From Phragmites australis (Eukaryota > Streptophyta > Magnoliopsida > Poales > Poaceae), in NCBI RefSeq assembly GCF_958298935.1, contig NC_084935.1, forward strand, positions 13,202,501-13,266,500: 64,000 nt of DNA, read 5' to 3'. Positions 24,912 to 37,000 of this stretch are shown one piece after another (position 1 is the stretch's first letter; every line of letters begins with the position of its first letter). Under the pieces are notes generated by a model. The model was not told the origin of the DNA, ran no database searches, and saw nothing but the letters and a program-made list of their open reading frames with translations. The position numbers and the translations under genes were made by a program.

Positions 24912-25698
24912 CCTTTTTGCTTAATTTTCCTCGCGTTCATCCGCCTCGTTGTATTCGTTTTATTTCTAACTTTTTTTTTTTGCGCAACCGGATCGCGGCT
25001 CGAGCTTCGGCGGTGCACCGAGATATAATAAATTCTGACTTACATATTCCGAGATACTGAGTTACATATTCCGAGATATAATAAATTCTGGGTCATTCCA
25101 GCACTTAGTTACATATTCCGAGTCATAGTAACTTCATGTAATATACATATTCCAAGTTATAGCAAATTCGTGTTATGTTACAGATTTCGAATCATAGTAA
25201 ATTTCGGCGGTGCTGGAATCATAGTAACTTCATGCAAAAAAGATAGATTATCACAGTAAATTTCCGAGGTTACCGTTAGGTTCAATTTCCGAGTCATAAT
25301 AAATTCTAAATTATAGTAATTATGAGTCATGGTAAACTCGTTAGGATATATAATCCGAATCATAGTAAATTCCAGATAGGTTACATAATCCCAGTCATAG
25401 TAAATTCCGAGTCCGTGTAAACTCCAAGTCAGAAAATTCCGAGTCCTAGAATTTCCACAGCGATTTCAGAATACGGACCAGGCCGCCAGTCACTTTATTA
25501 TTGCTAGGTATGATATTGGCACCAGATCGAGTCAACTGCGCAGCGTAAATCATAGAAAATTCCGAGTTATAGTAAATTCCGAATCTAAATTCCAAATCAT
25601 AGTAAATTCTAAGTTATAGTAAATCGCGCGCCGGGGAGCGGGCGGGGGAGGCGGCGCGGAAGGCGCGCATAAGGGGGGAGGAGGAGGCAGAGTATGTC

Positions 25699-25818
25699 GG
25701 ATGCGATCATACCAGCACTAAAGCACCGGATCCCATCAGAACTCCGAAGTTAAGCGTGCTTGGGCGAGAGTAGTACTAGGATGGGTGACCTCCTGGGAAG
25801 TCCTCGTGTTGCATTCCC
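25699..25818 (+). rRNA. 5S rRNA gene, unit 43
   Basis: Consensus gene; 334-bp unit combining the 9-bp deletion with a 12-T run in place of 11. Confidence 0.97.
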
Positions 25819-26032
25819 CCTTTTTGCTTAATTTTCCTCGCGTTCATCCGCCTCGTTTTATTTCTAACTTTTTTTTTTTTGCGCAACCGGATCGCGGCTC
25901 GAGCTTCGGCGGTGCACCGGGAAGCGGGGCGACACCGCGCGGCAGGACGTGGGGCCCACGCGCGCCGGGGAGCGGGCGGGGGAGGCGGCGCGGAAGGCGC
26001 GCATAAGGGGGGAGGAGGAGGCAGAGTATGTC

Positions 26033-26152
26033 GGATGCGATCATACCAGCACTAAAGCACCGGATCCCATCAGAACTCCGAAGTTAAGCGTGCTTGGGCG
26101 AGAGTAGTACTAGGATGGGTGACCTCCTGGGAAGTCCTCGTGTTGCATTCCC
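26033..26152 (+). rRNA. 5S rRNA gene, unit 44
   Basis: Consensus gene; long unit, AT-rich insert at 26261-26865. Confidence 0.97.
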
Positions 26153-26939
26153 CCTTTTTGCTTAATTTTCCTCGCGTTCATCCGCCTCGTTGTATTCGTT
26201 TTATTTCTAACTTTTTTTTTTTGCGCAACCGGATCGCGGCTCGAGCTTCGGCGGTGCACCGAGATATAATAAATTCTGACTTACATATTCCGAGATACTG
26301 AGTTACATATTCCGAGATATAATAAATTCTGGGTCATTCCAGCACTTAGTTACATATTCCGAGTCATAGTAACTTCATGTAATATACATATTCCAAGTTA
26401 TAGCAAATTCGTGTTATGTTACAGATTTCGAATCATAGTAAATTTCGGCGGTGCTGGAATCATAGTAACTTCATGCAAAAAAGATAGATTATCACAGTAA
26501 ATTTCCGAGGTTACCGTTAGGTTCAATTTCCGAGTCATAATAAATTCTAAATTATAGTAATTATGAGTCATGGTAAACTCGTTAGGATATATAATCCGAA
26601 TCATAGTAAATTCCAGATAGGTTACATAATCCCAGTCATAGTAAATTCCGAGTCCGTGTAAACTCCAAGTCAGAAAATTCCGAGTCCTAGAATTTCCACA
26701 GCGATTTCAGAATACGGACCAGGCCGCCAGTCACTTTATTATTGCTAGGTATGATATTGGCACCAGATCGAGTCAACTGCGCAGCGTAAATCATAGAAAA
26801 TTCCGAGTTATAGTAAATTCCGAATCTAAATTCCAAATCATAGTAAATTCTAAGTTATAGTAAATCGCGCGCCGGGGAGCGGGCGGGGGAGGCGGCGCGG
26901 AAGGCGCGCATAAGGGGGGAGGAGGAGGCAGAGTATGTC

Positions 26940-27059
26940 GGATGCGATCATACCAGCACTAAAGCACCGGATCCCATCAGAACTCCGAAGTTAAGCGTGC
27001 TTGGGCGAGAGTAGTACTAGGATGGGTGACCTCCTGGGAAGTCCTCGTGTTGCATTCCC
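26940..27059 (+). rRNA. 5S rRNA gene, unit 45
   Basis: Consensus gene; 333-bp unit with the 9-bp spacer deletion. Confidence 0.97.
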
Positions 27060-27272
27060 CCTTTTTGCTTAATTTTCCTCGCGTTCATCCGCCTCGTTTT
27101 ATTTCTAACTTTTTTTTTTTGCGCAACCGGATCGCGGCTCGAGCTTCGGCGGTGCACCGGGAAGCGGGGCGACACCGCGCGGCAGGACGTGGGGCCCACG
27201 CGCGCCGGGGAGCGGGCGGGGGAGGCGGCGCGGAAGGCGCGCATAAGGGGGGAGGAGGAGGCAGAGTATGTC

Positions 27273-27392
27273 GGATGCGATCATACCAGCACTAAAGCAC
27301 CGGATCCCATCAGAACTCCGAAGTTAAGCGTGCTTGGGCGAGAGTAGTACTAGGATGGGTGACCTCCTGGGAAGTCCTCGTGTTGCATTCCC
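27273..27392 (+). rRNA. 5S rRNA gene, unit 46
   Basis: Consensus gene; a 916-bp long unit follows. Its AT-rich insert (27501-28114) has a 9-bp tandem duplication near 27800-27815, the only length change I saw among the inserts. Confidence 0.97.
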
Positions 27393-28188
27393 CCTTTTTG
27401 CTTAATTTTCCTCGCGTTCATCCGCCTCGTTGTATTCGTTTTATTTCTAACTTTTTTTTTTTGCGCAACCGGATCGCGGCTCGAGCTTCGGCGGTGCACC
27501 GAGATATAATAAATTCTGACTTACATATTCCGAGATACTGAGTTACATATTCCGAGATATAATAAATTCTGGGTCATTCCAGCACTTAGTTACATATTCC
27601 GAGTCATAGTAACTTCATGTAATATACATATTCCAAGTTATAGCAAATTCGTGTTATGTTACAGATTTCGAATCATAGTAAATTTCGGCGGTGCTGGAAT
27701 CATAGTAACTTCATGCAAAAAAGATAGATTATCACAGTAAATTTCCGAGGTTACCGTTAGGTTCAATTTCCGAGTCATAATAAATTCTAAATTATAGTAA
27801 TTATGGTAATTATGAGTCATGGTAAACTCGTTAGGATATATAATCCGAATCATAGTAAATTCCAGATAGGTTACATAATCCCAGTCATAGTAAATTCCGA
27901 GTCCGTGTAAACTCCAAGTCAGAAAATTCCGAGTCCTAGAATTTCCACAGCGATTTCAGAATACGGACCAGGCCGCCAGTCACTTTATTATTGCTAGGTA
28001 TGATATTGGCACCAGATCGAGTCAACTGCGCAGCGTAAATCATAGAAAATTCCGAGTTATAGTAAATTCCGAATCTAAATTCCAAATCATAGTAAATTCT
28101 AAGTTATAGTAAATCGCGCGCCGGGGAGCGGGCGGGGGAGGCGGCGCGGAAGGCGCGCATAAGGGGGGAGGAGGAGGCAGAGTATGTC

Positions 28189-28308
28189 GGATGCGATCAT
28201 ACCAGCACTAAAGCACCGGATCCCATCAGAACTCCGAAGTTAAGCGTGCTTGGGCGAGAGTAGTACTAGGATGGGTGACCTCCTGGGAAGTCCTCGTGTT
28301 GCATTCCC
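28189..28308 (+). rRNA. 5S rRNA gene, unit 47
   Basis: Consensus gene; 341-bp short unit with a 10-T run in place of 11. Confidence 0.97.
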
Positions 28309-28529
28309 CCTTTTTGCTTAATTTTCCTCGCGTTCATCCGCCTCGTTGTATTCGTTTTATTTCTAACTTTTTTTTTTGCGCAACCGGATCGCGGCTCGAG
28401 CTTCGGCGGTGCACCGGGAAGCGGGGCGACACCGCGCGGCAGGACGTGGGGCCCACGCGCGCCGGGGAGCGGGCGGGGGAGGCGGCGCGGAAGGCGCGCA
28501 TAAGGGGGGAGGAGGAGGCAGAGTATGTC

Positions 28530-28649
28530 GGATGCGATCATACCAGCACTAAAGCACCGGATCCCATCAGAACTCCGAAGTTAAGCGTGCTTGGGCGAGA
28601 GTAGTACTAGGATGGGTGACCTCCTGGGAAGTCCTCGTGTTGCATTCCC
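28530..28649 (+). rRNA. 5S rRNA gene, unit 48
   Basis: Consensus gene; long unit, AT-rich insert at 28758-29362. Confidence 0.97.
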
Positions 28650-29436
28650 CCTTTTTGCTTAATTTTCCTCGCGTTCATCCGCCTCGTTGTATTCGTTTTA
28701 TTTCTAACTTTTTTTTTTTGCGCAACCGGATCGCGGCTCGAGCTTCGGCGGTGCACCGAGATATAATAAATTCTGACTTACATATTCCGAGATACTGAGT
28801 TACATATTCCGAGATATAATAAATTCTGGGTCATTCCAGCACTTAGTTACATATTCCGAGTCATAGTAACTTCATGTAATATACATATTCCAAGTTATAG
28901 CAAATTCGTGTTATGTTACAGATTTCGAATCATAGTAAATTTCGGCGGTGCTGGAATCATAGTAACTTCATGCAAAAAAGATAGATTATCACAGTAAATT
29001 TCCGAGGTTACCGTTAGGTTCAATTTCCGAGTCATAATAAATTCTAAATTATAGTAATTATGAGTCATGGTAAACTCGTTAGGATATATAATCCGAATCA
29101 TAGTAAATTCCAGATAGGTTACATAATCCCAGTCATAGTAAATTCCGAGTCCGTGTAAACTCCAAGTCAGAAAATTCCGAGTCCTAGAATTTCCACAGCG
29201 ATTTCAGAATACGGACCAGGCCGCCAGTCACTTTATTATTGCTAGGTATGATATTGGCACCAGATCGAGTCAACTGCGCAGCGTAAATCATAGAAAATTC
29301 CGAGTTATAGTAAATTCCGAATCTAAATTCCAAATCATAGTAAATTCTAAGTTATAGTAAATCGCGCGCCGGGGAGCGGGCGGGGGAGGCGGCGCGGAAG
29401 GCGCGCATAAGGGGGGAGGAGGAGGCAGAGTATGTC

Positions 29437-29556
29437 GGATGCGATCATACCAGCACTAAAGCACCGGATCCCATCAGAACTCCGAAGTTAAGCGTGCTTG
29501 GGCGAGAGTAGTACTAGGATGGGTGACCTCCTGGGAAGTCCTCGTGTTGCATTCCC
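29437..29556 (+). rRNA. 5S rRNA gene, unit 49
   Basis: Consensus gene; 341-bp short unit (10 T), first of four short units in a row. Confidence 0.97.
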
Positions 29557-29777
29557 CCTTTTTGCTTAATTTTCCTCGCGTTCATCCGCCTCGTTGTATT
29601 CGTTTTATTTCTAACTTTTTTTTTTGCGCAACCGGATCGCGGCTCGAGCTTCGGCGGTGCACCGGGAAGCGGGGCGACACCGCGCGGCAGGACGTGGGGC
29701 CCACGCGCGCCGGGGAGCGGGCGGGGGAGGCGGCGCGGAAGGCGCGCATAAGGGGGGAGGAGGAGGCAGAGTATGTC

Positions 29778-29897
29778 GGATGCGATCATACCAGCACTAA
29801 AGCACCGGATCCCATAAGAACTCCGAAGTTAAGCGTGCTTGGGCGAGAGTAGTAGTAGGATGGGTGACCTCCTGTGAAGTCCTCGTGTTGCATTCCC
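29778..29897 (+). rRNA. 5S rRNA gene, unit 50, most divergent of array 1
   Basis: Three substitutions from consensus: C to A at 29816 (gene position 39), C to G at 29855 (78, between the intermediate element and box C) and G to T at 29875 (98, just past box C). It may be weakly functional or a pseudogene. A 342-bp short unit follows. Confidence 0.9.
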
Positions 29898-30119
29898 CCT
29901 TTTTGCTTAATTTTCCTCGCGTTCATCCGCCTCGTTGTATTCGTTTTATTTCTAACTTTTTTTTTTTGCGCAACCGGATCGCGGCTCGAGCTTCGGCGGT
30001 GCACCGGGAAGCGGGGCGACACCGCGCGGCAGGACGTGGGGCCCACGCGCGCCGGGGAGCGGGCGGGGGAGGCGGCGCGGAAGGCGCGCATAAGGGGGGA
30101 GGAGGAGGCAGAGTATGTC

Positions 30120-30239
30120 GAATGCGATCATACCAGCACTAAAGCACCGGATCCCATCAGAACTCCGAAGTTAAGCGTGCTTGGGCGAGAGTAGTACTAG
30201 GATGGGTGACCTCCTGGGAAGTCCTCGTGTTGCATTCCC
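30120..30239 (+). rRNA. 5S rRNA gene, unit 51, one substitution
   Basis: G is replaced by A at 30121, gene position 2. A 334-bp unit follows (9-bp deletion, 12 T). Confidence 0.95.
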
Positions 30240-30453
30240 CCTTTTTGCTTAATTTTCCTCGCGTTCATCCGCCTCGTTTTATTTCTAACTTTTTTTTTTT
30301 TGCGCAACCGGATCGCGGCTCGAGCTTCGGCGGTGCACCGGGAAGCGGGGCGACACCGCGCGGCAGGACGTGGGGCCCACGCGCGCCGGGGAGCGGGCGG
30401 GGGAGGCGGCGCGGAAGGCGCGCATAAGGGGGGAGGAGGAGGCAGAGTATGTC

Positions 30454-30573
30454 GGATGCGATCATACCAGCACTAAAGCACCGGATCCCATCAGAACTCC
30501 GAAGTTAAGCGTGCTTGGGCGAGAGTAGTACTAGGATGGGTGACCTCCTGGGAAGTCCTCGTGTTGCATTCCC
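30454..30573 (+). rRNA. 5S rRNA gene, unit 52
   Basis: Consensus gene; 334-bp unit, the same variant type as the unit before it, so probably a local duplicate. Confidence 0.97.
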
Positions 30574-30787
30574 CCTTTTTGCTTAATTTTCCTCGCGTTC
30601 ATCCGCCTCGTTTTATTTCTAACTTTTTTTTTTTTGCGCAACCGGATCGCGGCTCGAGCTTCGGCGGTGCACCGGGAAGCGGGGCGACACCGCGCGGCAG
30701 GACGTGGGGCCCACGCGCGCCGGGGAGCGGGCGGGGGAGGCGGCGCGGAAGGCGCGCATAAGGGGGGAGGAGGAGGCAGAGTATGTC

Positions 30788-30907
30788 GGATGCGATCATA
30801 CCAGCACTAAAGCACCGGATCCCATCAGAACTCCGAAGTTAAGCGTGCTTGGGCGAGAGTAGTACTAGGATGGGTGACCTCCTGGGAAGTCCTCGTGTTG
30901 CATTCCC
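30788..30907 (+). rRNA. 5S rRNA gene, unit 53
   Basis: Consensus gene; long unit, AT-rich insert at 31016-31620. Confidence 0.97.
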
Positions 30908-31694
30908 CCTTTTTGCTTAATTTTCCTCGCGTTCATCCGCCTCGTTGTATTCGTTTTATTTCTAACTTTTTTTTTTTGCGCAACCGGATCGCGGCTCGAG
31001 CTTCGGCGGTGCACCGAGATATAATAAATTCTGACTTACATATTCCGAGATACTGAGTTACATATTCCGAGATATAATAAATTCTGGGTCATTCCAGCAC
31101 TTAGTTACATATTCCGAGTCATAGTAACTTCATGTAATATACATATTCCAAGTTATAGCAAATTCGTGTTATGTTACAGATTTCGAATCATAGTAAATTT
31201 CGGCGGTGCTGGAATCATAGTAACTTCATGCAAAAAAGATAGATTATCACAGTAAATTTCCGAGGTTACCGTTAGGTTCAATTTCCGAGTCATAATAAAT
31301 TCTAAATTATAGTAATTATGAGTCATGGTAAACTCGTTAGGATATATAATCCGAATCATAGTAAATTCCAGATAGGTTACATAATCCCAGTCATAGTAAA
31401 TTCCGAGTCCGTGTAAACTCCAAGTCAGAAAATTCCGAGTCCTAGAATTTCCACAGCGATTTCAGAATACGGACCAGGCCGCCAGTCACTTTATTATTGC
31501 TAGGTATGATATTGGCACCAGATCGAGTCAACTGCGCAGCGTAAATCATAGAAAATTCCGAGTTATAGTAAATTCCGAATCTAAATTCCAAATCATAGTA
31601 AATTCTAAGTTATAGTAAATCGCGCGCCGGGGAGCGGGCGGGGGAGGCGGCGCGGAAGGCGCGCATAAGGGGGGAGGAGGAGGCAGAGTATGTC

Positions 31695-31814
31695 GGATGC
31701 GATCATACCAGCACTAAAGCACCGGATCCCATCAGAACTCCGAAGTTAAGCGTGCTTGGGCGAGAGTAGTACTAGGATGGGTGACCTCCTGGGAAGTCCT
31801 CGTGTTGCATTCCC
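31695..31814 (+). rRNA. 5S rRNA gene, unit 54
   Basis: Consensus gene; 342-bp short unit. Confidence 0.97.
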
Positions 31815-32036
31815 CCTTTTTGCTTAATTTTCCTCGCGTTCATCCGCCTCGTTGTATTCGTTTTATTTCTAACTTTTTTTTTTTGCGCAACCGGATCGCG
31901 GCTCGAGCTTCGGCGGTGCACCGGGAAGCGGGGCGACACCGCGCGGCAGGACGTGGGGCCCACGCGCGCCGGGGAGCGGGCGGGGGAGGCGGCGCGGAAG
32001 GCGCGCATAAGGGGGGAGGAGGAGGCAGAGTATGTC

Positions 32037-32156
32037 GGATGCGATCATACCAGCACTAAAGCACCGGATCCCATCAGAACTCCGAAGTTAAGCGTGCTTG
32101 GGCGAGAGTAGTACTAGGATGGGTGACCTCCTGGGAAGTCCTCGTGTTGCATTCCC
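32037..32156 (+). rRNA. 5S rRNA gene, unit 55
   Basis: Consensus gene; long unit, AT-rich insert at 32265-32869. Confidence 0.97.
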
Positions 32157-32943
32157 CCTTTTTGCTTAATTTTCCTCGCGTTCATCCGCCTCGTTGTATT
32201 CGTTTTATTTCTAACTTTTTTTTTTTGCGCAACCGGATCGCGGCTCGAGCTTCGGCGGTGCACCGAGATATAATAAATTCTGACTTACATATTCCGAGAT
32301 ACTGAGTTACATATTCCGAGATATAATAAATTCTGGGTCATTCCAGCACTTAGTTACATATTCCGAGTCATAGTAACTTCATGTAATATACATATTCCAA
32401 GTTATAGCAAATTCGTGTTATGTTACAGATTTCGAATCATAGTAAATTTCGGCGGTGCTGGAATCATAGTAACTTCATGCAAAAAAGATAGATTATCACA
32501 GTAAATTTCCGAGGTTACCGTTAGGTTCAATTTCCGAGTCATAATAAATTCTAAATTATAGTAATTATGAGTCATGGTAAACTCGTTAGGATATATAATC
32601 CGAATCATAGTAAATTCCAGATAGGTTACATAATCCCAGTCATAGTAAATTCCGAGTCCGTGTAAACTCCAAGTCAGAAAATTCCGAGTCCTAGAATTTC
32701 CACAGCGATTTCAGAATACGGACCAGGCCGCCAGTCACTTTATTATTGCTAGGTATGATATTGGCACCAGATCGAGTCAACTGCGCAGCGTAAATCATAG
32801 AAAATTCCGAGTTATAGTAAATTCCGAATCTAAATTCCAAATCATAGTAAATTCTAAGTTATAGTAAATCGCGCGCCGGGGAGCGGGCGGGGGAGGCGGC
32901 GCGGAAGGCGCGCATAAGGGGGGAGGAGGAGGCAGAGTATGTC

Positions 32944-33063
32944 GGATGCGATCATACCAGCACTAAAGCACCGGATCCCATCAGAACTCCGAAGTTAAGC
33001 GTGCTTGGGCGAGAGTAGTACTAGGATGGGTGACCTCCTGGGAAGTCCTCGTGTTGCATTCCC
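32944..33063 (+). rRNA. 5S rRNA gene, unit 56
   Basis: Consensus gene; 342-bp short unit. Confidence 0.97.
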
Positions 33064-33285
33064 CCTTTTTGCTTAATTTTCCTCGCGTTCATCCGCCTCG
33101 TTGTATTCGTTTTATTTCTAACTTTTTTTTTTTGCGCAACCGGATCGCGGCTCGAGCTTCGGCGGTGCACCGGGAAGCGGGGCGACACCGCGCGGCAGGA
33201 CGTGGGGCCCACGCGCGCCGGGGAGCGGGCGGGGGAGGCGGCGCGGAAGGCGCGCATAAGGGGGGAGGAGGAGGCAGAGTATGTC

Positions 33286-33405
33286 GGATGCGATCATACC
33301 AGCACTAAAGCACCGGATCCCATCAGAACTCCGAAGTTAAGCGTGCTTGGGCGAGAGTAGTACTAGGATGGGTGACCTCCTGGGAAGTCCTCGTGTTGCA
33401 TTCCC
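33286..33405 (+). rRNA. 5S rRNA gene, unit 57, last before the gap
   Basis: Consensus gene; a long unit follows, but its AT-rich insert (from 33514) is cut at 33803 by the assembly gap. Confidence 0.97.
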
Positions 33406-33803
33406 CCTTTTTGCTTAATTTTCCTCGCGTTCATCCGCCTCGTTGTATTCGTTTTATTTCTAACTTTTTTTTTTTGCGCAACCGGATCGCGGCTCGAGCT
33501 TCGGCGGTGCACCGAGATATAATAAATTCTGACTTACATATTCCGAGATACTGAGTTACATATTCCGAGATATAATAAATTCTGGGTCATTCCAGCACTT
33601 AGTTACATATTCCGAGTCATAGTAACTTCATGTAATATACATATTCCAAGTTATAGCAAATTCGTGTTATGTTACAGATTTCGAATCATAGTAAATTTCG
33701 GCGGTGCTGGAATCATAGTAACTTCATGCAAAAAAGATAGATTATCACAGTAAATTTCCGAGGTTACCGTTAGGTTCAATTTCCGAGTCATAATAAATTC
33801 TAA

Positions 33804-34003
33804 NNNNNNNNNNNNNNNNNNNNNNNNNNNNNNNNNNNNNNNNNNNNNNNNNNNNNNNNNNNNNNNNNNNNNNNNNNNNNNNNNNNNNNNNNNNNNNNNN
33901 NNNNNNNNNNNNNNNNNNNNNNNNNNNNNNNNNNNNNNNNNNNNNNNNNNNNNNNNNNNNNNNNNNNNNNNNNNNNNNNNNNNNNNNNNNNNNNNNNNNN
34001 NNN
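33804..34003. other. Assembly gap (200 N)
   Basis: Exactly 200 N, which looks like a fixed-size scaffold placeholder and not a measured distance. It separates an AT-rich 5S spacer from the flank of Element 1. The retrotransposon parts missing on the right-hand side suggest that several kilobases of real sequence are absent here. Confidence 0.98.
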
Positions 34004-34040
34004 AGGTGCTTGGGGCCGCAGCCTCTGGTTCCCGAGCACC
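34004..34040 (+). other. Short left flank of Element 1, probably Element 2 internal DNA
   Basis: Only 37 bp remain between the gap and Element 1. Read on the plus strand they encode a Ser-Gly-Ser-Arg-Ala stretch. That resembles the Ser-Gly-Ser-Arg-Thr near the end of the extra ORF in Element 3, and it stays in frame with the sequence right of Element 1 (from 45139). This suggests a piece of Element 2's extra ORF, though the match is short. AGGTGCT at 34004 and AGCACCT at 34035-34041 form an inverted pair. Confidence 0.35.
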
Positions 34041-37000
34041 TGTGAGGAACCGTCCAAATAATATTCTAATTAATCACCAGGAGGATCATTATTCATAATC
34101 ACAACCTCGATGATTAACCAAAATATCATCCCGGTAGTCCCGGCACGTGTTTTGTGCCCAAGATCGGAACACATGCCTTTCCAACATGTACATCACAACA
34201 AAGCTTAAGAAAGAGCGAGTAATTAACATTATATTACAAGTTCTTAAGCATGCAATAAGTTATCATAATTTACAGCAAAAGAGAATTAGGAGGAGACTAA
34301 AATCTGCTCAACTCCTAACCAGCAAAAGAACTAAGCAGCGGAAGACTAAAAGCTATACAACAAAAGGATATGGAGCCACATGCCCTTAGGCTCCATACCC
34401 GAACACCGAGTTCGGAGTAGAATGTGCTACTCCTGCCCGCCACCCTGATCGGCAGGCACAAAGTAGCCAAACACCGCCTCTTCCTCAACAGCAGCACCTG
34501 AAACGCAGGCATGAGTACGAAGGGTACTCGCAAGACTTAAACCATATAGAGCACATAAACATAGCTCGACTCCAAGGATTATGCATTGAGCCATTAGCAA
34601 GGATAAAGCCATATGGTTATGTTAAACATTAGCGGTAAGCAATCTAAACATCTATGTGTGAGCAACTAACTTAACCAACAACATGATTCTACCCTACATA
34701 TACCAACTGAACATAAAGGTAACTGTAACCAACATAAACATAAAACTAGAACCAACATGAGTATATATGTAACCAAGAACCAACTCGCCCATCTCCCACA
34801 TAACCAACCACAACCACAATCGAAACTCTACGACCGGGTGCAAATGAAACAATAGCATGCTCATGACCGAGAGCGCGGCAGTTCGAACTGTTTATACACC
34901 CTGCAGGGGGATACTCCTGGACCCACACGACTCGGGGACCATACGGCTTGTGCCACCCGCTAAAGTGCACACAAGGGGGTACCCGTGTCAACCTTTCCCA
35001 ACCAGCCCCAACCGTGTGGGGCATGCATCGCTCGGCGCGGCGATACTAGAACTACTCCCGGAGCAAACTAGTACCGCTTACAAGCCCGCCCGCTCACACC
35101 GTCGATGTCCACGCCCACAAAGCCACAGCTGCGAAGGTATTCGGCTCGCCTTACCATTAGATCGGCATGTGGTGAGTAAGGTAAGTGCTAAAGCCAACTA
35201 CCCCGACGATCGGCCTTAAACGATGCAAGCGGTCTACGGTGTCCGGTCTTCCTCTACCGGCCTACCCAGGGGAACTCCACATCCGGGCAGGACAAAACAC
35301 CATCCTAGCACCGCCCACATCTCGTCTCATACTCACCACTCATACAACCATCACCAACCAATCTCCAACATTGTGATCATAACAACAGTAAATAATGCCT
35401 ATGCTCGCGAACGATGAAACCATTCACCGCTCGACTTCTACCGAAAGACCTATGCATTGCTAAGCATTTCGATTAATTTGTAATCTAGACAACAACATAT
35501 TCAAGGCAACAAGGGTATGGATAAACAACATATCAAGGTAGAGGATATGCAATTCAACATAGGATCTACCCATTTATACCCGACAATAACTCACTAAACA
35601 TGCAAACATACACAAGCATAATTTATCAATTTTAGACTTCATTCAATTCGATTAAATGGGTGCAATATGCAAACATAATAGGTTGCTTGCCTTGATGCAC
35701 TGGTTCACAAAGGTGCGGCGCCTCGGGATCGACCTCGGTCTCCGGGATCGATGGATCAGCGCGTTCTAAGAAACATAACGCGTGCAATGATAAGCATAAA
35801 TGAAATGCAACAATCTAAGCCACAAGGTGCAAATGATGAAATATCATGAAAATGTACTTTAAAATGTAGGAAAATATTTTTCCTAACTAGAACAAGTCAT
35901 AAGAAGACTAGCAAAATTGGTTTCATCCATTTTGGATCTGTAAAGAATTAATGGTGAATTAATGAAGCTTAAGCCTAATTAATTAGCCTCAAAATTTTAA
36001 TTCGATATTAAATTGCTGGGGATATTTTTAATAGATAGAGTAGTTTATTATGAAACCAACAAAATTGGTTTCATGATTTTTGGAGTTCGTATGAATTAAT
36101 TATGAATTTTACAAGTTTCAGCAGAGACTGATGAACAGTGCACCCGGATACTCCGGTGAAGGCCGGATACTCCGGGGTACCGGAGACTCCGGGAGACTCT
36201 CCGGCAGCACCCTCTCTGTTATTTTCGGCTGGAGCTCACCGGAGACTCCGGGGAAGGCCGGATACTCCGGGGAAGCTCCAGAACTGGGCTGTTTTGAGGG
36301 GAAAAATGCCCGGAACGAATTGCAATCTTCTCCAAACCAAAAGGGAACATGTTTGAGCTAGTTCAAGGGTTCTAGAACTCATTTAACAACTTAGAAACTC
36401 CATTCCTAACTCAAATTCATCCAATTCCTCAATTTAGGGTTAAACTCACAAAAACTCATGAATTTCACTCTTTTGCAAAATCGACCAATCGAATCACGAA
36501 TTCCTGCTATGGGGAGCCTAAGAGACTTACCCACAACACTTGTGAAGGTTAGTGGCCGCCGGGTGATGAAGAAAACGGTGGGAAATCGAAGAATTCCGGC
36601 GTTCTTCACTTTTCAACCCTATCACCAAAAGACATCCAAATCGGCTCAAATCCTTCGGGAATGAGCAAACAAATTGGAGGAATGGAATGCTTGTGAGCTT
36701 GTGATCGCAATGGTACCACATGCATACCTTGATTCGGCTCCTAGAGCACGGATTTGAGGGAGAAAGGGAGAGGGGCTTGAGAGAGTGAGAGAGGGAGGTG
36801 GCTCCCTTGCTTGCACGGGAGAGGCACGGGAGTGAGGTGGGGCTGCTGTGGAGTTGGCAGCCGAGTGAGGGAGAGAGAGTGAGGTGTGGGGCCGGCCAGC
36901 TGGTGGGTCCCACATGGTAAGGAAAGAGTCCGCTTTGACTGCGAAATTCATTCTTTTCGCTCCCGAATTCGATTCTCTCATCCGATTGACAAGAAACGAA

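Larger units (their letters stand above)
1..33803 (+). repeat. 5S rDNA array 1 with alternating short and long units
   Basis: This is a head-to-tail array of 57 complete 5S genes, all on the plus strand. Gene-to-gene distances fall into two classes: 31 short (342 bp, with variants of 333, 334 and 341 bp) and 25 long (907 bp, one of 916 bp). A 26th long unit is cut by the gap. Short and long mostly alternate, giving a 1249-bp dimer. Both unit types share the ~75 bp before each gene and the ~108 bp after it; only the middle of the spacer differs. Short spacers carry a GC-rich middle of about 40 bp where long ones carry a 605-bp AT-rich block. Bases 1-70 are the tail of a spacer whose gene lies outside the window. 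Confidence 0.97.

Noticed and set aside
148..33554. Many repeated small ORFs of 60-109 aa across array 1 (for example starting at the GTG 86 bases into each 5S gene)
   Set aside because: They lie across 5S genes and spacers and repeat only because the DNA repeats. There is no independent sign of coding.
1..33803. CRISPR array
   Set aside because: Repeat units are hundreds of bases long, contain 5S rRNA and are nearly identical throughout, with no unique spacers and no cas genes. The DNA is eukaryotic.
33800..34057. 85-aa ORF spanning the gap
   Set aside because: Nearly all of it is N.
34857..35219. 120-aa ORF in the Element 1 LTR (also 42895-43257)
   Set aside because: It lies within the non-coding LTR, antisense to the element, with no domain or repeat of codon pattern. 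It is present in both LTRs only because they are duplicates.
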